From Pectinophora gossypiella (lineage: Eukaryota > Arthropoda > Insecta > Lepidoptera > Gelechiidae), in assembly GCF_024362695.1 (NCBI RefSeq), contig NC_065407.1:1054001-1118000 (forward strand): 64,000 bases of DNA. The letters run 5' to 3'. This document shows, in pieces, positions 30,348-41,465 of this stretch (position 1 is the first letter of the stretch; each line of letters begins with the position of its first letter). The notes beneath the pieces were generated by a model. It saw only the letters and a list, made by a program, of their open reading frames with translations, made no database searches and was not told where the DNA came from. A program made the translations under genes and the position numbers.

Positions 30348-30642
30348 GCCTCCTTGGTCTAGTAGTTACAGCGTTAGGCTCACTATATTAAGATCCGGGT
30401 TCGACTCCCGTTGAGGACATAGTCAAAATCACTTTGTGAGACTGTCCTTTGTTTGGTAAGGATTTTTCAGGCTTGAATCACCTGACTGTCTAAAAAAGTA
30501 AGACGATTCCATGCTTCGAAGGGCACGTTAAGCTGTTGTTGTAAAAAACACCCCCACCAACCCGCAGTGGAGCAGCGTGGTAGAGTATGCTCCATACCCT
30601 CCCCTACCGGTTGATTGAAGGGAGGCCTGTGCCCAGCAGTTT
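30348..30642 (+). repeat. Chimeric SINE: SINE-1 head with tail-T
   Basis: tRNA-like head GCCTCCTTGGTCTAGTAG with B box GGGTTCGACTCCCG, then a diverged body, then the tail CACCAACCCGCAGTGGAGCA, GGTTGATTGAAGGGAGGCC, TGTGCCCAGCAGT. The same combination occurs at 47243-47540. Confidence 0.8.
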
Positions 30643-30644
30643 GG

Positions 30645-30720
30645 TTAACATACTGATCACCCAATTGTTCGAAAGTAAGATGATCCGTTCTTCGAAGCAC
30701 TTCAAGCCGTTGGTCTTAGT
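30645..30720 (+). repeat. SINE-1 internal fragment
   Basis: CTGATCACCCAATTGTTCG, AAAGTAAGATGATCCG, CAAGCCGTTGGTCT. Confidence 0.6.
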
Positions 30721-30861
30721 TAGAATTTACTGATATAATTACTGTTAGATAGAAAAGAATCGATCAACCTACTATCGACTGATACATCACTATGCTAATG
30801 AACGTCACAACACTAGCTTACGTACTTTGACAGATGTAATTCTTAAAGCGCATTGAGACTA

Positions 30862-31261
30862 GGCTTTTCGGCGGGAAACGGGAACGGGACAGTTGCTTTC
30901 TTCATTGAGTAATCTAAATAATTAATACGAAGTGGTGTTTTGTGGTTAATGATCGCATTAAGTTAGTCGGAAGACATTCGCGAGTGTTATTATATCGGAG
31001 TATTCAATAAACAAAGTGTATCTGCCTATTTTCGCTTCGTGCCGGGAAACCGCTTCATAACTCAAAAGTTTATGCGGACTTTTGAGTTAATTCGTTTGGG
31101 GTTCGGAGTAGGAGTCTACTCCGAGGGTGGGGGCTTAGGTTTCATCATCATCACCTTTCATCATTTCATTAATCATCAAGAAAAAAAATACGTCAGACAT
31201 GGCTGTATGGGCATAGTTCCTTTTGCCTTACCCTTCGGGGAAAACCAAAACAAAAAAAAAA
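30862..31261 (+). repeat. SINE-3 retroposon copy with 12-bp target duplication
   Basis: Begins GGCTTTTCGGCGGGAAACGG and ends AAAACCAAAACAAAAAAAA. Flanks 30850-30861 and 31262-31273 are both GCATTGAGACTA. Hairpin 1: stem 31058-31069 with 31078-31089 (AACTCAAAAGT/ACTTTTGAGTT). Hairpin 2: 31104-31111 with 31116-31123 (CGGAGTAG/CTACTCCG). An ORF (GNRFITQKFMRTFELIRLGF onward) spans both hairpins and differs from the 221-617 copy by one residue over the shared part. Confidence 0.85.
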
Positions 31262-31454
31262 GCATTGAGACTATTGTAAAATGATATCTCATTGAAATAG
31301 AGTCACTAATTTTACTTGCGTTACAAATTCCGATGTGGTAGTAGTTTTACAGCTACGTAGTTACATAATATGTAATTTAATTTTTGACGTTCAAAAAGCA
31401 CTGACTATGTAAGCCAATTTTAAAAAATAAATATTTTTGTTTTTTTTACTGGAG

Positions 31455-31506
31455 TCATGTCAGGGGTCATTTGCGGCTCAATAATAACCCTGACACCAGG
31501 GTTGCA
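31455..31506 (+). repeat. SINE-1 fragment
   Basis: GTCATGTCAGGGGTCATTTG and AATAACCCTGACACCAGGG. Confidence 0.7.
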
Positions 31507-31574
31507 GAGTTGCTAAGGAATTGTCTCCTTTTCTAACATACACATCATGATGCACTATCATAATTATAGGCGAT

Positions 31575-32007
31575 GGGCTTTTGCCCGCGGCTATGCTCGC
31601 GTTAAATTCGGAGTAACTCAGTTCCCCTTTCCTAAAGTACCAAAATTTAGCTTCTTACCTTGAAAACTGCGACAAATCCCTTATAAAATTTCACCCCCTT
31701 TATGATGGGGTTGGGAGCAATCTCCATAAAAAATGATACACGATTTTTTTGTTAGTCACGCATAGTCCGCATACGACTTTTTAGCTTTCTGCCTTGATAA
31801 TTGTGGAATGCTGCATACAAACTTCTAACCCCCAATTTAGGGAAATGGAGGATTGGAAAGAGACAAAATATAGCCTATGTCACTCTGCATCCCTTCAACT
31901 ATCTCCATTTAAGAAAACATGTTAATTTTTCCATCCGTTTTGCCGTGAGAGACGAACAAACTGACAGACAGACACACACACTTTCCCATTTATAATATTA
32001 GTCTGGA
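31575..32007 (+). repeat. LINE-like repeat ending TTATAATATTAGTCTGGAT
   Basis: GGGCTTTTGCCCGCGGCTAT, CGCGTTAAATTCGG, GTTAGTCACGCATAGTCCGC, CCGTTTTGCCGTGAGAGACG, then ACAGACAGACACACACAC and the terminal TTATAATATTAGTCTGGAT. Parallel to 38343-38800. Confidence 0.65.
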
Positions 32008-32165
32008 TGGGCACGTTAAGCCGTTGGTCCCGGCTACTACTTACTGATGTAAGTAAGTAGTCGTTACATGACCCATGTCAGGGGCCTTTGGCGGCTCAAT
32101 AATAACCCTGACAACAGGGTTGATGAGGTTGGTAATTCACCTCACAACCCACACGATAGAAGAAG
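32008..32165 (+). repeat. SINE-1 3' part
   Basis: GGGCACGTTAAGCCGTTGGT to CACACGATAGAAGAAG. It joins the preceding LINE-like repeat without a gap. Confidence 0.8.
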
Positions 32166-32460
32166 ATGGATGGGCTGATCCCATGTCATATATGGTTCAT
32201 GAATCCATCTTAGGACCTCGTGTCAACACTAAGTCATCTTACATTCACTTGTGACTCTGCCCACCCTTTAGAGATCACGGCTTTATGTTATCAAAATCAA
32301 TCTTAAACGGGGAAAAATACAATAAACAGATTCTTACGTCAGAGCTAGTAATTTCTCATTTTTAACTTTTAGTAAAATGAAACAGTTTTTACTAGTGCAA
32401 ACTATTCTATTCAATGAGGGAAAGTGACCCCTATTTTTGCGGGTAACCACTTTATTATTC

Positions 32461-32792
32461 TCTTCTCTTGTTCTATCGTGTGGATTGAGAGGTACATTAC
32501 CAACCTCATCAACCCTGGTGTCAGGGTTATTATTGAGCCGCCAAAGGCCCCTGACATGGCTCATGTAACGACTACTTACTTACATCATTAAGTAGTAACC
32601 GGGACCAACGGCTTAACGTGCCTTCCGAAGCACGGATCATCTTACTTTTTGGACAATCAGGTGATCAGCCTGTAATGTCCTAACCAAACTAGGGATCACA
32701 AAGTGATTTTTGTGATATGTCCCCACCGGGATTCGAACCCGGGACCTCCGGATCGTGAGCCCAACGCTCAACCACTGGACCACAGAGGTCGT
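32461..32792 (-). repeat. SINE-1, best-preserved full copy
   Basis: Minus strand: GACCTCTGTGGTCCAGTGG head, B box GGGTTCGAATCCCGG, ATCACAAAGTGATT palindrome, ACATTACAGGCTGATCACC, CCGTTGGTCCCGG, GCCTTTGGCGGCTCAATAA, CCCTGACACCAGGG, and end CACGATAGAACAAGAG. Use this copy as the family reference. Confidence 0.88.
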
Positions 32793-33020
32793 CTTTATTA
32801 TTGATATACATTATACCGTCATCCCCTTGCAAATTGCTACTTAATTAAATTAGTACGGTTAATTGACTACTAATGGTTACCAACACAAATGTAGGTAATC
32901 TGTTATCACAGTCGATGAATGACAGAGAACGATTTGTTTTTGATGATGAACAAATAACTCAACATACATTATAGTTACTATGGGAAGACGTAGGGCTGAT
33001 ACTTAATCAAATTGAGTCAT

Positions 33021-33168
33021 GTACGGTCACGAGTATTAATATGTATATACTTTGAAACCATGTCACATTAACTTTTTTGACAAATTAAACCGTAAGTCTT
33101 ATTAAATGTCATATATGATAGTGCGACAGGGTTGTAAAGTGGGTACATGATATTGCTCATGACTGTAC
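33021..33168. repeat. MITE-C copy, 148 bp
   Basis: GTACGGTCACGAG to CATGACTGTAC; same length as 726-873. Confidence 0.7.
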
Positions 33169-33378
33169 TAGGTTCAAAATAAAATAAGAATTTCTGATTA
33201 ATAAATAAAGACAGATCTAAAACTAACTCATAATTCATTTATTCGCTTTAAAAATGGTAGAAATGAAAATCATTTATTTTTATTTTCTCTATTTAACTTA
33301 AATATATACATTTTCAGGAAAAACGTAATAATAAGTCCGACATTTAATCACGTTTTTCTATGACGTCACAGTGTACTT

Positions 33379-33486
33379 CATCATCATCAGCCCATTAATG
33401 TCCCCACTGCTGGGGCACGGACCTTCCCTATGGATGGATACGGAGATAGGGCCTTAAACCATCACGCGGGCCCAGTGCGGATTGAT
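33379..33486 (-). repeat. SINE-2 3' part
   Basis: Minus-strand tail: CCGCACTGGGCCCGCGTGAT, GTGCCCCAGCAGTGGGGACA, then (GAT)n. Confidence 0.8.
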
Positions 33487-33609
33487 ATAACTAAACAGTG
33501 TGCTTATTCATACAAATTCCATAGTAATTTCGTTTTTTGACATTTGCCCTGATACTAGTTGAAAACTATCCTATGTAGGTACTTTATAGCACATACCATA
33601 GAGTATAGA

Positions 33610-33715
33610 ATAAATAAGTGAATAGGCATTTGCTAGGTAACTGTGATCCACCCTAAACCACATCGTCACTTACCATCAGGTGAGACTGTGGTCAAACGCG
33701 AGCCATTTTATTTAA
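33610..33715 (+). pseudogene. LINE 3' end fragment
   Basis: GAATAGGCATTTGCTAGGTA, GATCCACCCTAAACCACATC, CAGGTGAGACTGTGGTCAAA: the last ORF2 codons and 3' UTR seen at 29640. Confidence 0.65.
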
Positions 33716-33721
33716 AAAAGT

Positions 33722-33830
33722 CATCTAAAAAAGCAATATTGCTATTTGACATTTGTTTGCGACGCGCAATTACTTTTATATGCGCGAATGTCAAATTGCA
33801 ATATTGCTTTTTTAGATGAATTGCTTTGCC
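33722..33830. repeat. Fold-back hairpin MITE, ~109 bp
   Basis: Arms TCATCTAAAAAAGCAATATT and its reverse complement, extending to a GTCAAA/GCGCG inner part; short loop. A right-arm fragment recurs at 53128-53178 (TTTTTTAGATGAATTGCTTC). Confidence 0.7.
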
Positions 33831-34589
33831 CTTTTAAACCCTCAGAAAATAACATAAATTAGAACAAATATTTTCAAACGTGGAATTCATAACCCTACCG
33901 GGGCGTGGTGTAACGCGCGCTCCACCACGCTCCGCCGGCCATATTTAGAGATATGTGACGGCCCAGCGGATGCCCACTGAACCGGCATAGGATGTGAGTT
34001 ATTAAGTGGTACACTTTCAGGTGATCCGTCGAGTGAGAGAATCGTGTCGCGCTCAAACCCAATGTTGCGGAGTTATAAAAATGTTCCACTGTTATTTTTA
34101 GGGTTAGGTTTATGTTATTTTTGCGAAGAATATAAAATTGTTGCATAAATAGTTTAACATATCCCCGCAGAGGTAGGCAGAGGTCTATAGTATACTTATA
34201 ATAATAAAGATCTTTTTATTTGTTCTCCACAATGTACATAGATGGGTTACTTAAAATAATGCACAATTGAAGCACGGTTTACACGCACGGTTCTGCTGTT
34301 ATTTTTAAAGTCAGGTTACGTATGTTAATTATCGAAGGATAAAATATACTGTTGCATGAATAGTTAAAGCGTTGTTTTGTAAAATGACAATGGCGACAGT
34401 CAAAAAAACCGGCCTTGTCAATAATTTAGGATAGGTTTGGTTAGACCCCGTGTGAAGAGATTATATTTATTTACGAACTTAACACCTATTTTTATAGTTT
34501 TCTTACTGTACTAGATTAGTTTGTACCAGTAACTACATTAAAGTTAATTTAAATTACTAATTTATACGTCGTAATTTATCTAATACACA

Positions 34590-34930
34590 TCATCATCTCA
34601 CTAGCGTTATCCCGTTTTCACAAGGTCCGCTAACCTAACCTGAAGATATGACAGGTCCGGTTTACAGAAGCGACTGCCAGTCCAATACAGGTTAGGTCAC
34701 ATACCTCCGAAATGCATTTCTCGAGAATGTGGATTTTCTTACGATTTTTTCCTTCACCGCTGAGCACGTACATTTACGATCCAAACATGAATTCGGAAAA
34801 CGATTTCGAAAATCATATGTTATTGCCCATGCTAAATTCGAACCTGCGACCTTACTAATTAAGCTTTGTCTTACTACTTCACTGTCTACTTTGTACTTTA
34901 ACAACAGTATCAGCACTTGAATATAATCAT
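34590..34930 (-). repeat. Dispersed repeat, GTGCTCAGCGGTGAAGG family
   Basis: Reverse of 2688-2890 with ACTAGCGTTATCCCGTTTTC, CGCTAACCTAACCTG and CCTTCACCGCTGAGCACGTA; continues with TTCGAACCTGCGACC, a further block of the same family. Confidence 0.6.
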
Positions 34931-35137
34931 GTTTTTTAAGAACCACCTCACGGCTAAACACTGACTCTTATGATACAGGTTCTTACCTAGTATAAGAGGC
35001 AGGGTATTTTATTGTTATACGTACCAACATGGTTTCTGTATTGTTTGCTAAAAGTTTGAAGGTATGTTTTGAGTCAATAAATATTTTCATTTTATTTTTT
35101 GTGAGAGACAAGCGTTCTGCCACGGCTCTGTTATATC

Positions 35138-36055
35138 TTTTTTCTACTCCTCTACTTTAATCTGGCACTTAAATAACCAAAAAGTCTAATATAAGTACAT
35201 ACATAATTAAACTCTTTGAAAAAGTGTACGCTCTATGGCCTATAAAAGCATTGTTTACAAAGTGTAACTGTACTATAATGTCGCCAAAAAAGCATTGTTG
35301 TTGTTTTTTTTTTTTTGACCTGGAAACTGGCACCTTTACTTTGTTTGGTGCCATAGATAATATAGATATACTATAAAAAAAAAGTATACATTTGCCGCCA
35401 TTTTCCCGCGCGTTGGAAAATAAATTGGAAAATTTTTGTTTCATTTAAAATTACGTCGTCGTAGAAAAAGTATTGTATGCAACGTTGTATAACTAGGTCA
35501 AAAAATGCTCGTGGCGTCTCTTATTGCGATGTTCGCCAAGGCTCACATCGCAACTCACGCCACTCGCATTTTTTGACCCTTCTTATACAACTGTTGCATA
35601 AAATACTATTTTCTACTCCTCTACTTTAATCTGGCATTTAAATAACCAAAAAGTCTAATATAAGTACATACATAATTAAACTCTTTGAAAAAGTGTACGC
35701 TCTATGGCCTATAAAAGCATTGTTTACAAAGTGTAACTGTACTATAATGTCGCCAAAAAAGCATTGTTGTTGTTTTTTTTTTTTTGACCTGGAAACTGGC
35801 ACCTTTACTTTGTTTGGTGCCATAGATATACTATAAAAAAAAGTATACATTTGCCGCCATTTTCCCGCGCGTTGGAAAATAATTTTTATAAATAAAATTT
35901 TTCTTTGTATAATTTTTGTTTCATTTAAAATTACATCGTCGTAGAAAAAGTATTGTATGCAACGTTGTATAACTAGGTCAAAAAATGCTCGTGGCGTCTC
36001 ACTCACGCCACTCGCATTTTTTGACCCTTCTTATACAACTGTTGCATAAAATACT
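35138..36055 (+). repeat. Tandem duplication, two ~460-bp units
   Basis: Units 35138-35606 and 35607-36055 both start TTTTCTACTCCTCTACTTTA and end CTGTTGCATAAAATACTATT. Each unit ends in a large hairpin: GTCAAAAAATGCTCGTGGCG against GCCACTCGCATTTTTTGACC. Unit 1 keeps a ~30-base hairpin loop (GCGATGTTCGCCAAGGC) that unit 2 lacks; unit 2 has an insertion near 35878. Confidence 0.9.
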
Positions 36056-36280
36056 ATTATACGTAAGTACTATTTAATACATATTATCTTCATAAAATGA
36101 CACATAATATATGGTACATGTGAATAAAGCTCGAGTAGTGAGACGAAGAACCACGAGAATCTTAAGTTTAATCACACAAAAGCATGTTCATTAAAATTAA
36201 TTGAATCACCGCAAGTTTTGCAAATCGGGATCACGGATGTTATGCGCCATTTAATGAACGTTAGTTTGATAATGTCCTAT

Positions 36281-36535
36281 GGTTGCGCCATAATTATTAT
36301 ATGTTTGAAATTTGATTTTTGATTGGTATGTTCGCGCCACTTCCTGTTCCCATCCTTTTCCCGCACATACCTATCGTCTCTGCGCGAACGAGAAGGAAGA
36401 TAGATAACGCGATAGTTCCGCGTTTCGTCGCTTGGAGGCGCTAGTCAAGAAAAAGAAGATGGGAACAGGAAGTGGCGCGAACATACCAATCAAAAATCAA
36501 ATTTCAAACATATAATACTTAATTATGGCGCAACC
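36281..36535. repeat. Fold-back MITE, 255 bp, ~75-bp arms
   Basis: GGTTGCGCCATAATTA at the left and TAATTATGGCGCAACC at the right. Arms run through TTGATTTTTGATTGGTATG and CGCGCCACTTCCTGTTCCCA with one small indel. The ~100-base loop is GC-richer. Confidence 0.85.
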
Positions 36536-36539
36536 ATCC

Positions 36540-37085
36540 TTACAATAACACTTGCTATAACTTTAAGTGAATATTTATCCAATCACAAACATTATAGTTT
36601 CATTATTCCGAATATTTTTTCAAGCCAAGATATCGATTCACCAATTTTAAAAAGATTCCGAGGCAAATATGTCTACTAACTACGTTAAATAAACAAATAA
36701 ATCCATGTCCTTAAAAGCTTCAGATTCGTAAAATGTTCATCAAAACGCCATTTTTATACTGTGGTTTAATATAGACATAGAATAAAGAATAATAAATACT
36801 ACGTAAAAATCGATTAGTCCCCACCCCGTACCATTTCATACCGCCGAGCTAGATTTACCTCACCCCCTGTGAGTCTTACTTTGGTCAAAATGGCTGTAAG
36901 CTGCTAAAGAGTAGGCAGGAGTGCGCGCGCATTGAATGTCTCGCTCGCACTTAAGCGGTAACACGGTAAGAATGAGATTTTAGTACCTATGAAGTGTTCG
37001 GGGTATGCTATAGGCAAACATTTCAGAACTCCGATACCGACCCAGCCGATGTGGTCGATAGGGTCGATTAATTCTTTCAAATGTA
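36540..37085. other. No gene recognised
   Basis: No coding motif or second repeat copy recognised. 37020-37075 may be part of the SINE-4/LINE family (CCGATACCGACCC, GTGGTCGA). Confidence 0.35.
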
Positions 37086-37089
37086 CGTA

Positions 37090-37215
37090 ATCTTCTCAGA
37101 CGCCCTGAGAGGACGCCGCCGGTATGTACCGGGTGAGAGTCCTAAGCCCTCCCCATTTGTCCAGCCAAGTATTTAATGCCATTTGCGGCTCTAAAAGTCA
37201 CGTCAAAAAAGCTAT
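37090..37215 (+). repeat. SINE-4 fragment
   Basis: ACCGGGTGAGAGTCCTAAG, CTCCCCATTTGTCCAGCCAA, TAATGCCATTTGCGGC, GTCACGTCAAAAAA tail. Confidence 0.65.
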
Positions 37216-37894
37216 AGGTTTGTTAGAGCGAGACATCTCCAACTCGAGCATTAACCTGGCTTCCTGGGGTTGCCTCATAACTTTATGTTGTATAAAACAA
37301 GAAATAAACACTTTTTTATTTATTTATTTCGACTGAAATTTACTAGTTTGAACGAAAACGCCACATCCACAACGATATTGCCTCAACCGATGAGCACACA
37401 CGTCCGGCACAACTCATCCATTTGTAGCGAGCCTCTGATGTTATTCAAACCATATCAAACGGTGAGAGAGCATTACGCTTCGCTCAATGCCTATTACAAC
37501 CTATGGACGGGTAATTCGAGTTGGTATTAACTCTATGTAGGTAGATTGCTCAGTGAGAACCGTGGAAACAGGTGGGATGTTCGCATAAGTTGCACATATG
37601 ATGTAATCCAGCCGATTTCGGCTACGGCGACTGTTTCAACTCCGACGTTCATATCGCATGTGGCTTATATAGCCACTCTTATTGGTCTCTTTTGATTTAA
37701 TTAAGTTCTATATGTGGAAGCTTATAATTGGCCTCATTCTGGCTTATGTTTGTACGTATTTATTTAAGATTCCGTGCTGTTAGCTTTCCTTAAGAAATAA
37801 ATAAATAAAATAAAATAAAAGATCCTCGCACATAGCGGGCATGTGAGCACATCATTTAAATATGTTCAATTGATCGCCGCCGGTCAGGCTTTCA

Positions 37895-38165
37895 ATTCAC
37901 CGCGTTGGCATCAAGCTCTAAACACCGTTGATGATCAAATTCATGAACTTTGGTGTGAACGAAAGCTCTCCGAAAATGATTATCACGTGTTCAGCGGTGA
38001 AGGAAAACATCGTGAGGATACCCACATCCCTGAAAAATGCGTTTTGGAGGTATGTGACTTAATTTTGTTACTCTTCGCGGGTTGTAAAGTCAAACAAGCA
38101 GTCGCTTCTGTAAGAAACTAAACCTGTCAAGACTGTGAAAACGGGGTTAACGTTATGATGATAAT
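37895..38165 (+). repeat. Dispersed repeat, GTGTTCAGCGGTGAAGG family
   Basis: Longer copy of the 2688 family: begins further upstream with CATCAAGCTCTAAACACC, then TCAGCGGTGAAGGAAAACAT, GGAGGTATGTGACTTAA, CTTCGCGGGTTGTAAAGTC, CAGTCGCTTCTGTAAGAAAC. Confidence 0.65.
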
Positions 38166-38342
38166 GACTTGTAGTCTTAAAACTTAAATCTCACGCCGAT
38201 CTGAGTACTGATCGCAAGTCTAAGCCAAAAAAAAGTTTCAATCAAGAACATCGGTTTAAAAATCTACCATAACAGCCAGATATTTATCTAGCTAGCTACT
38301 ATTTTAATTAGCACGCCACAGTACTTAACTATTTTTGTTTTT

Positions 38343-38800
38343 TAATAGCTTTTGCCCGCGGCTTCGCTCGCGTTAAATTCGGGGTAACACAAAATAAATA
38401 AATAAATAAAATAAACACGGTATCCCGTTTTTAAAGTACTAATTTTTAGCTTCCTACCACGAAAACTGCAAAAAGTCCCATATAAAACTTCACCCCTTCT
38501 TCGAAGGGTTCGGGGTAGATTTAAAAAAAAATGAAACACGATTTTTTTTTGTTAGTCACAAATAGTCCGCATACCAATTTTTAGCTTTGTACCTTGATAA
38601 TTGCGGGACAGACTTTCACCCTCAATTTTAGGGAAGTCGGGGGTTAGAAAGAGACAAAAAGCAGCCTATGCCACTCTCCAACCCTTCAACTATCTCCACT
38701 TAAAAAATCACGTCAATTCGTCGCTCCGTTTTGCCGTGAAAGACGGACAAACTAACAGACACACACAAACTTTCGCATTAATAATATTAGTATGGATAAG
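38343..38800 (+). repeat. LINE-like repeat ending TAATATTAGTATGGAT
   Basis: TAGCTTTTGCCCGCGGCTTC, CTCGCGTTAAATTCGGGGTA, GTTAGTCACAAATAGTCCGC, GTTTTGCCGTGAAAGACGG, ATTAATAATATTAGTATGG. Confidence 0.65.
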
Positions 38801-39241
38801 TAGTCCATCGTTATAAAATACAGCAAAATAACCTTTACCAGATAAGTTTATTAATACGAGCACCGGTGCACTTGACCGCATCAAACTAAGTTATCGACTA
38901 TTACATTATTTCACTTTGACCCCAGAATTAATTACACACAACATAGGCACAAAGGTAATGTGGTATCGGAGACTGCAGCGGAAGCCCCGTTGGCCTCTGT
39001 AAATCAATATCCGGTGACCGCGCCGACTAACTCGGTTAGAATAAAACTACTAACTACTCCTCTACAATTCAGGGCGCTTTTGGTCGTCCTGAACCATAGA
39101 CCTCGTACAACAAATAGACAACTAATCTGTGTAAAAAAGTGGCCACAGCGCATCTTGTCACAAGTAACGACGTGTAACGACACTGTACAACTGATAATAC
39201 ACTCTATTTGAACATCCATAACATCTTATTTTGATCCCTTA

Positions 39242-39510
39242 TACAGGTGTTAGTGACATCGTAACGAATACTAAGGGGGATGGTTCAGACCATGATTCTG
39301 AGTTAATATCAAGTGGAATCGCGCTCGACTTGGCGGGGGCACTGCCATGCCTCCCAATTTTCCGTCGCAAAATTCATGTTTGTTTTTAGTTTTTTTTTTT
39401 TGCAATTCTATACTTTTGCGATCGAAAATTCCACTTGATATTAACTCAGAATAATGAGCCGAATCAGCACTCTCAGTATTCGTTACGATGTCACTTACAC
39501 CCCCTACAAG
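39242..39510. repeat. MITE-B copy, complete
   Basis: TACAGGTGTTAGTGACATCG at the left; CGTTACGATGTCACTTACAC at the right. Inner ATGATTCTGAGTTAATATCA and TGATATTAACTCAGAATAAT are inverted partners. An insertion of about 40 bases (CGCGCTCGACTTGGCGGGG) breaks the left arm. Confidence 0.75.
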
Positions 39511-39519
39511 TACATACAG

Positions 39520-39735
39520 GTACGTATGTGTGTTAGTGACACCGTAACGAATACTGAGGGGGATGTTTCAGACCATGATTCTGAGTTGATATCAAGTGGA
39601 ATTTCTTGTCGAAAAATTCTTTTTTATTATTATTATTTTCCGTTCCATACTTTTGCGACGGAAAATTCACTTGATATCAAGTCAGAACCATGGCCTGAAT
39701 CATCCCTCAAAGTTTTCCTTTTTAGAGAAACTCAG
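39520..39735. repeat. MITE-B copy, adjacent to the previous
   Basis: GTGTGTTAGTGACACCGTAA, ATGATTCTGAGTTGATATCA; right arm TTGATATCAAGTCAGAACC and ATCCCTCAAAGTTTTCC. The terminal right GTCACTAACACC is missing. Confidence 0.7.
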
Positions 39736-39956
39736 ATAATGTGAGTCTATTTGTTTATAGTATGTCGGTGTCCTAAACTTAATTAGTGGGAACTGAGCTG
39801 AAACGATATTACCCTAAAAGGTCACTTGTAATATATCAATTTTAGCATCCGGTACTTCACCGAGTCGCATGTCTCTCGATAAATAAAACCATTTACCTAT
39901 GGTTACATTATTTACGGTATAACTCATCCCATACACGAGGCTACAAACCATACAGT

Positions 39957-40204
39957 CATCATCATCACCAGCCCATTATCGTCCCCACTGCTGGGGCACG
40001 GGCCTTCCCTATGGAGATCGGGCCTTAAACCACCACGCGGGCCCAGTGCGGATTGGTGGTTATTAACGACTGCTAATTAACGTGCCTTCCGAAGCACGGA
40101 GGAGCTCGAGATGAAAACTTTTTTTTTTTTGAGGCCTTTGCGAAAGTTGGTTAACTTCAACAATCGCGGACCGAGCGCGTTTATCGCTGCGCCACCGAGC
40201 TTCT
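39957..40204 (-). repeat. SINE-2, near-complete
   Basis: Minus-strand order: GAGAAGCTCGGTGGCGCAG, CGCTCGGTCCGCGATTGTTG, GCTCCTCCGTGCTTCGGAAG, CCGCACTGGGCCCGCGTGGT, CCCGTGCCCCAGCAGTGGGG, (GAT)n. About 25 bases are lost near the middle. Confidence 0.82.
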
Positions 40205-40255
40205 CCCAAACCATACAATACACATTCATAATAATTACTTAATACTTCATCACTA

Positions 40256-40480
40256 ATTTAAGAGCCCTCACACTAGCTTCTTTCGAGTGTCGTTGTCGTG
40301 CCAGCATCTGCGCGACGTCTGCGAGATGTCGACGCCGCGGCGACGCGACGCCAGCGCAGGCCGGCTGCCGAACGCCGAGCGTGCGCGGCGCTGCTGGTGT
40401 GACCGTTATTGCATTCCCTATTATCCACCCTCCAAATATGAACCCAAATTAATAAAGTCGATGATGACAAAAGTAGACAA
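40256..40480. other. GC-rich patch, unassigned
   Basis: 40300-40400 is CpG-rich (GACGCCGCGGCGACGCGACG) in AT-rich surroundings. No convincing exon, promoter motif set or repeat partner found. Confidence 0.35.
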
Positions 40481-40635
40481 TCCCTAATTGCCCACTTGCA
40501 GTATATATGAAACTCTGTTAATATTCAATGAGTAGCATTACCGAACAGTTTTTCTTCGATCCAGAACATCGCACGTCATCGACGTTGCAACCTCTAGACT
40601 CCTAATAACAGACGAACGGGTTCTGTTAACACACC

Positions 40636-40956
40636 TGACTAATAGAGTGGTTTGAGCGTTGGTCTCACGATCCAGACGCCCCGGGTTCGAATTCCGGTGG
40701 GGACATATCACAAAAATCACTTTGTGATCCCTAGTTTGGTTAGGATATTACAGGCTGATCACCTGATTCTCCGAAAGTAAGATGATCCGTGCTTCGGAAG
40801 GCAGGTTAAGCCGTTGGTCCCGGTTACTACTTACTGATGTAAGTAAGTATTCGTTACATGAGTCATGTCAGGGGCCTTTGGCGGCTCAATAATAACCCTA
40901 AAACCAGGGTTGATGAGGTTGGTATTTCACCTTACAACCCACACGATAGAAGAAGA
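40636..40956 (+). repeat. SINE-1, near-full copy
   Basis: B box GGGTTCGAATTCCGG, ATCACTTTGTGATCCCTAGT, GGCAGGTTAAGCCGTTGGTC, GCCTTTGGCGGCTCAATAAT, CACGATAGAAGAAG. The A-box head is partly lost. Confidence 0.85.
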
Positions 40957-40959
40957 CCT

Positions 40960-41460
40960 GACTAATAGACCTGTGCCATGTCTATCAAAACTTACAAGTC
41001 TACACGTTCACAAGCTACAAGTACGTGTAAATTACGATTATCAAAAAAATAAGAGGGATTGTAAAATATACTTGTGAAATATTGACACTTGTAACATGTT
41101 AGTTACATGTATAGTTTTGATAAACAGGAAATTCCGCCCGTCGACGTTTGACCAATTGCGACCACTTAATGTGATATTTCTACGTGTTTAGGATGTTGAG
41201 TAAGCCCGTCGAAATTCAGCGTCGCGCTTCTTTCTTCCTCTTACCTCTACATGACAGAATTAATTCTATGCGAATAATCAATCATTTTCCTAAACAAGGA
41301 CTAAAGAAATGCCAGGTATAAAATATCGTCCACGCCACCAAGAAGTCCCGCAGCTGCGGCGCTAGTGTCGCTTATTCTGCATATAATTTTTACAACTTGT
41401 CAATTAGTTCGATTAAAACCCGAGGACTTCTTTCGTAGTGCGGATTATATTTTAAACCTG
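40960..41460. other. No gene recognised
   Basis: Unique-looking sequence without a supported ORF or repeat match. Confidence 0.35.
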
Positions 41461-41465
41461 GTATT

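Noticed and set aside
32700..32792. tRNA gene candidate (perfect B box)
   Set aside because: It is the head of a 330-bp SINE-1 found many times in the window; no cloverleaf.
35638..36006. 122-codon minus-strand ORF, repeated partly at 35169-35444
   Set aside because: Repeated only because of the tandem duplication; the Lys/Gln run comes from a poly(T) tract.
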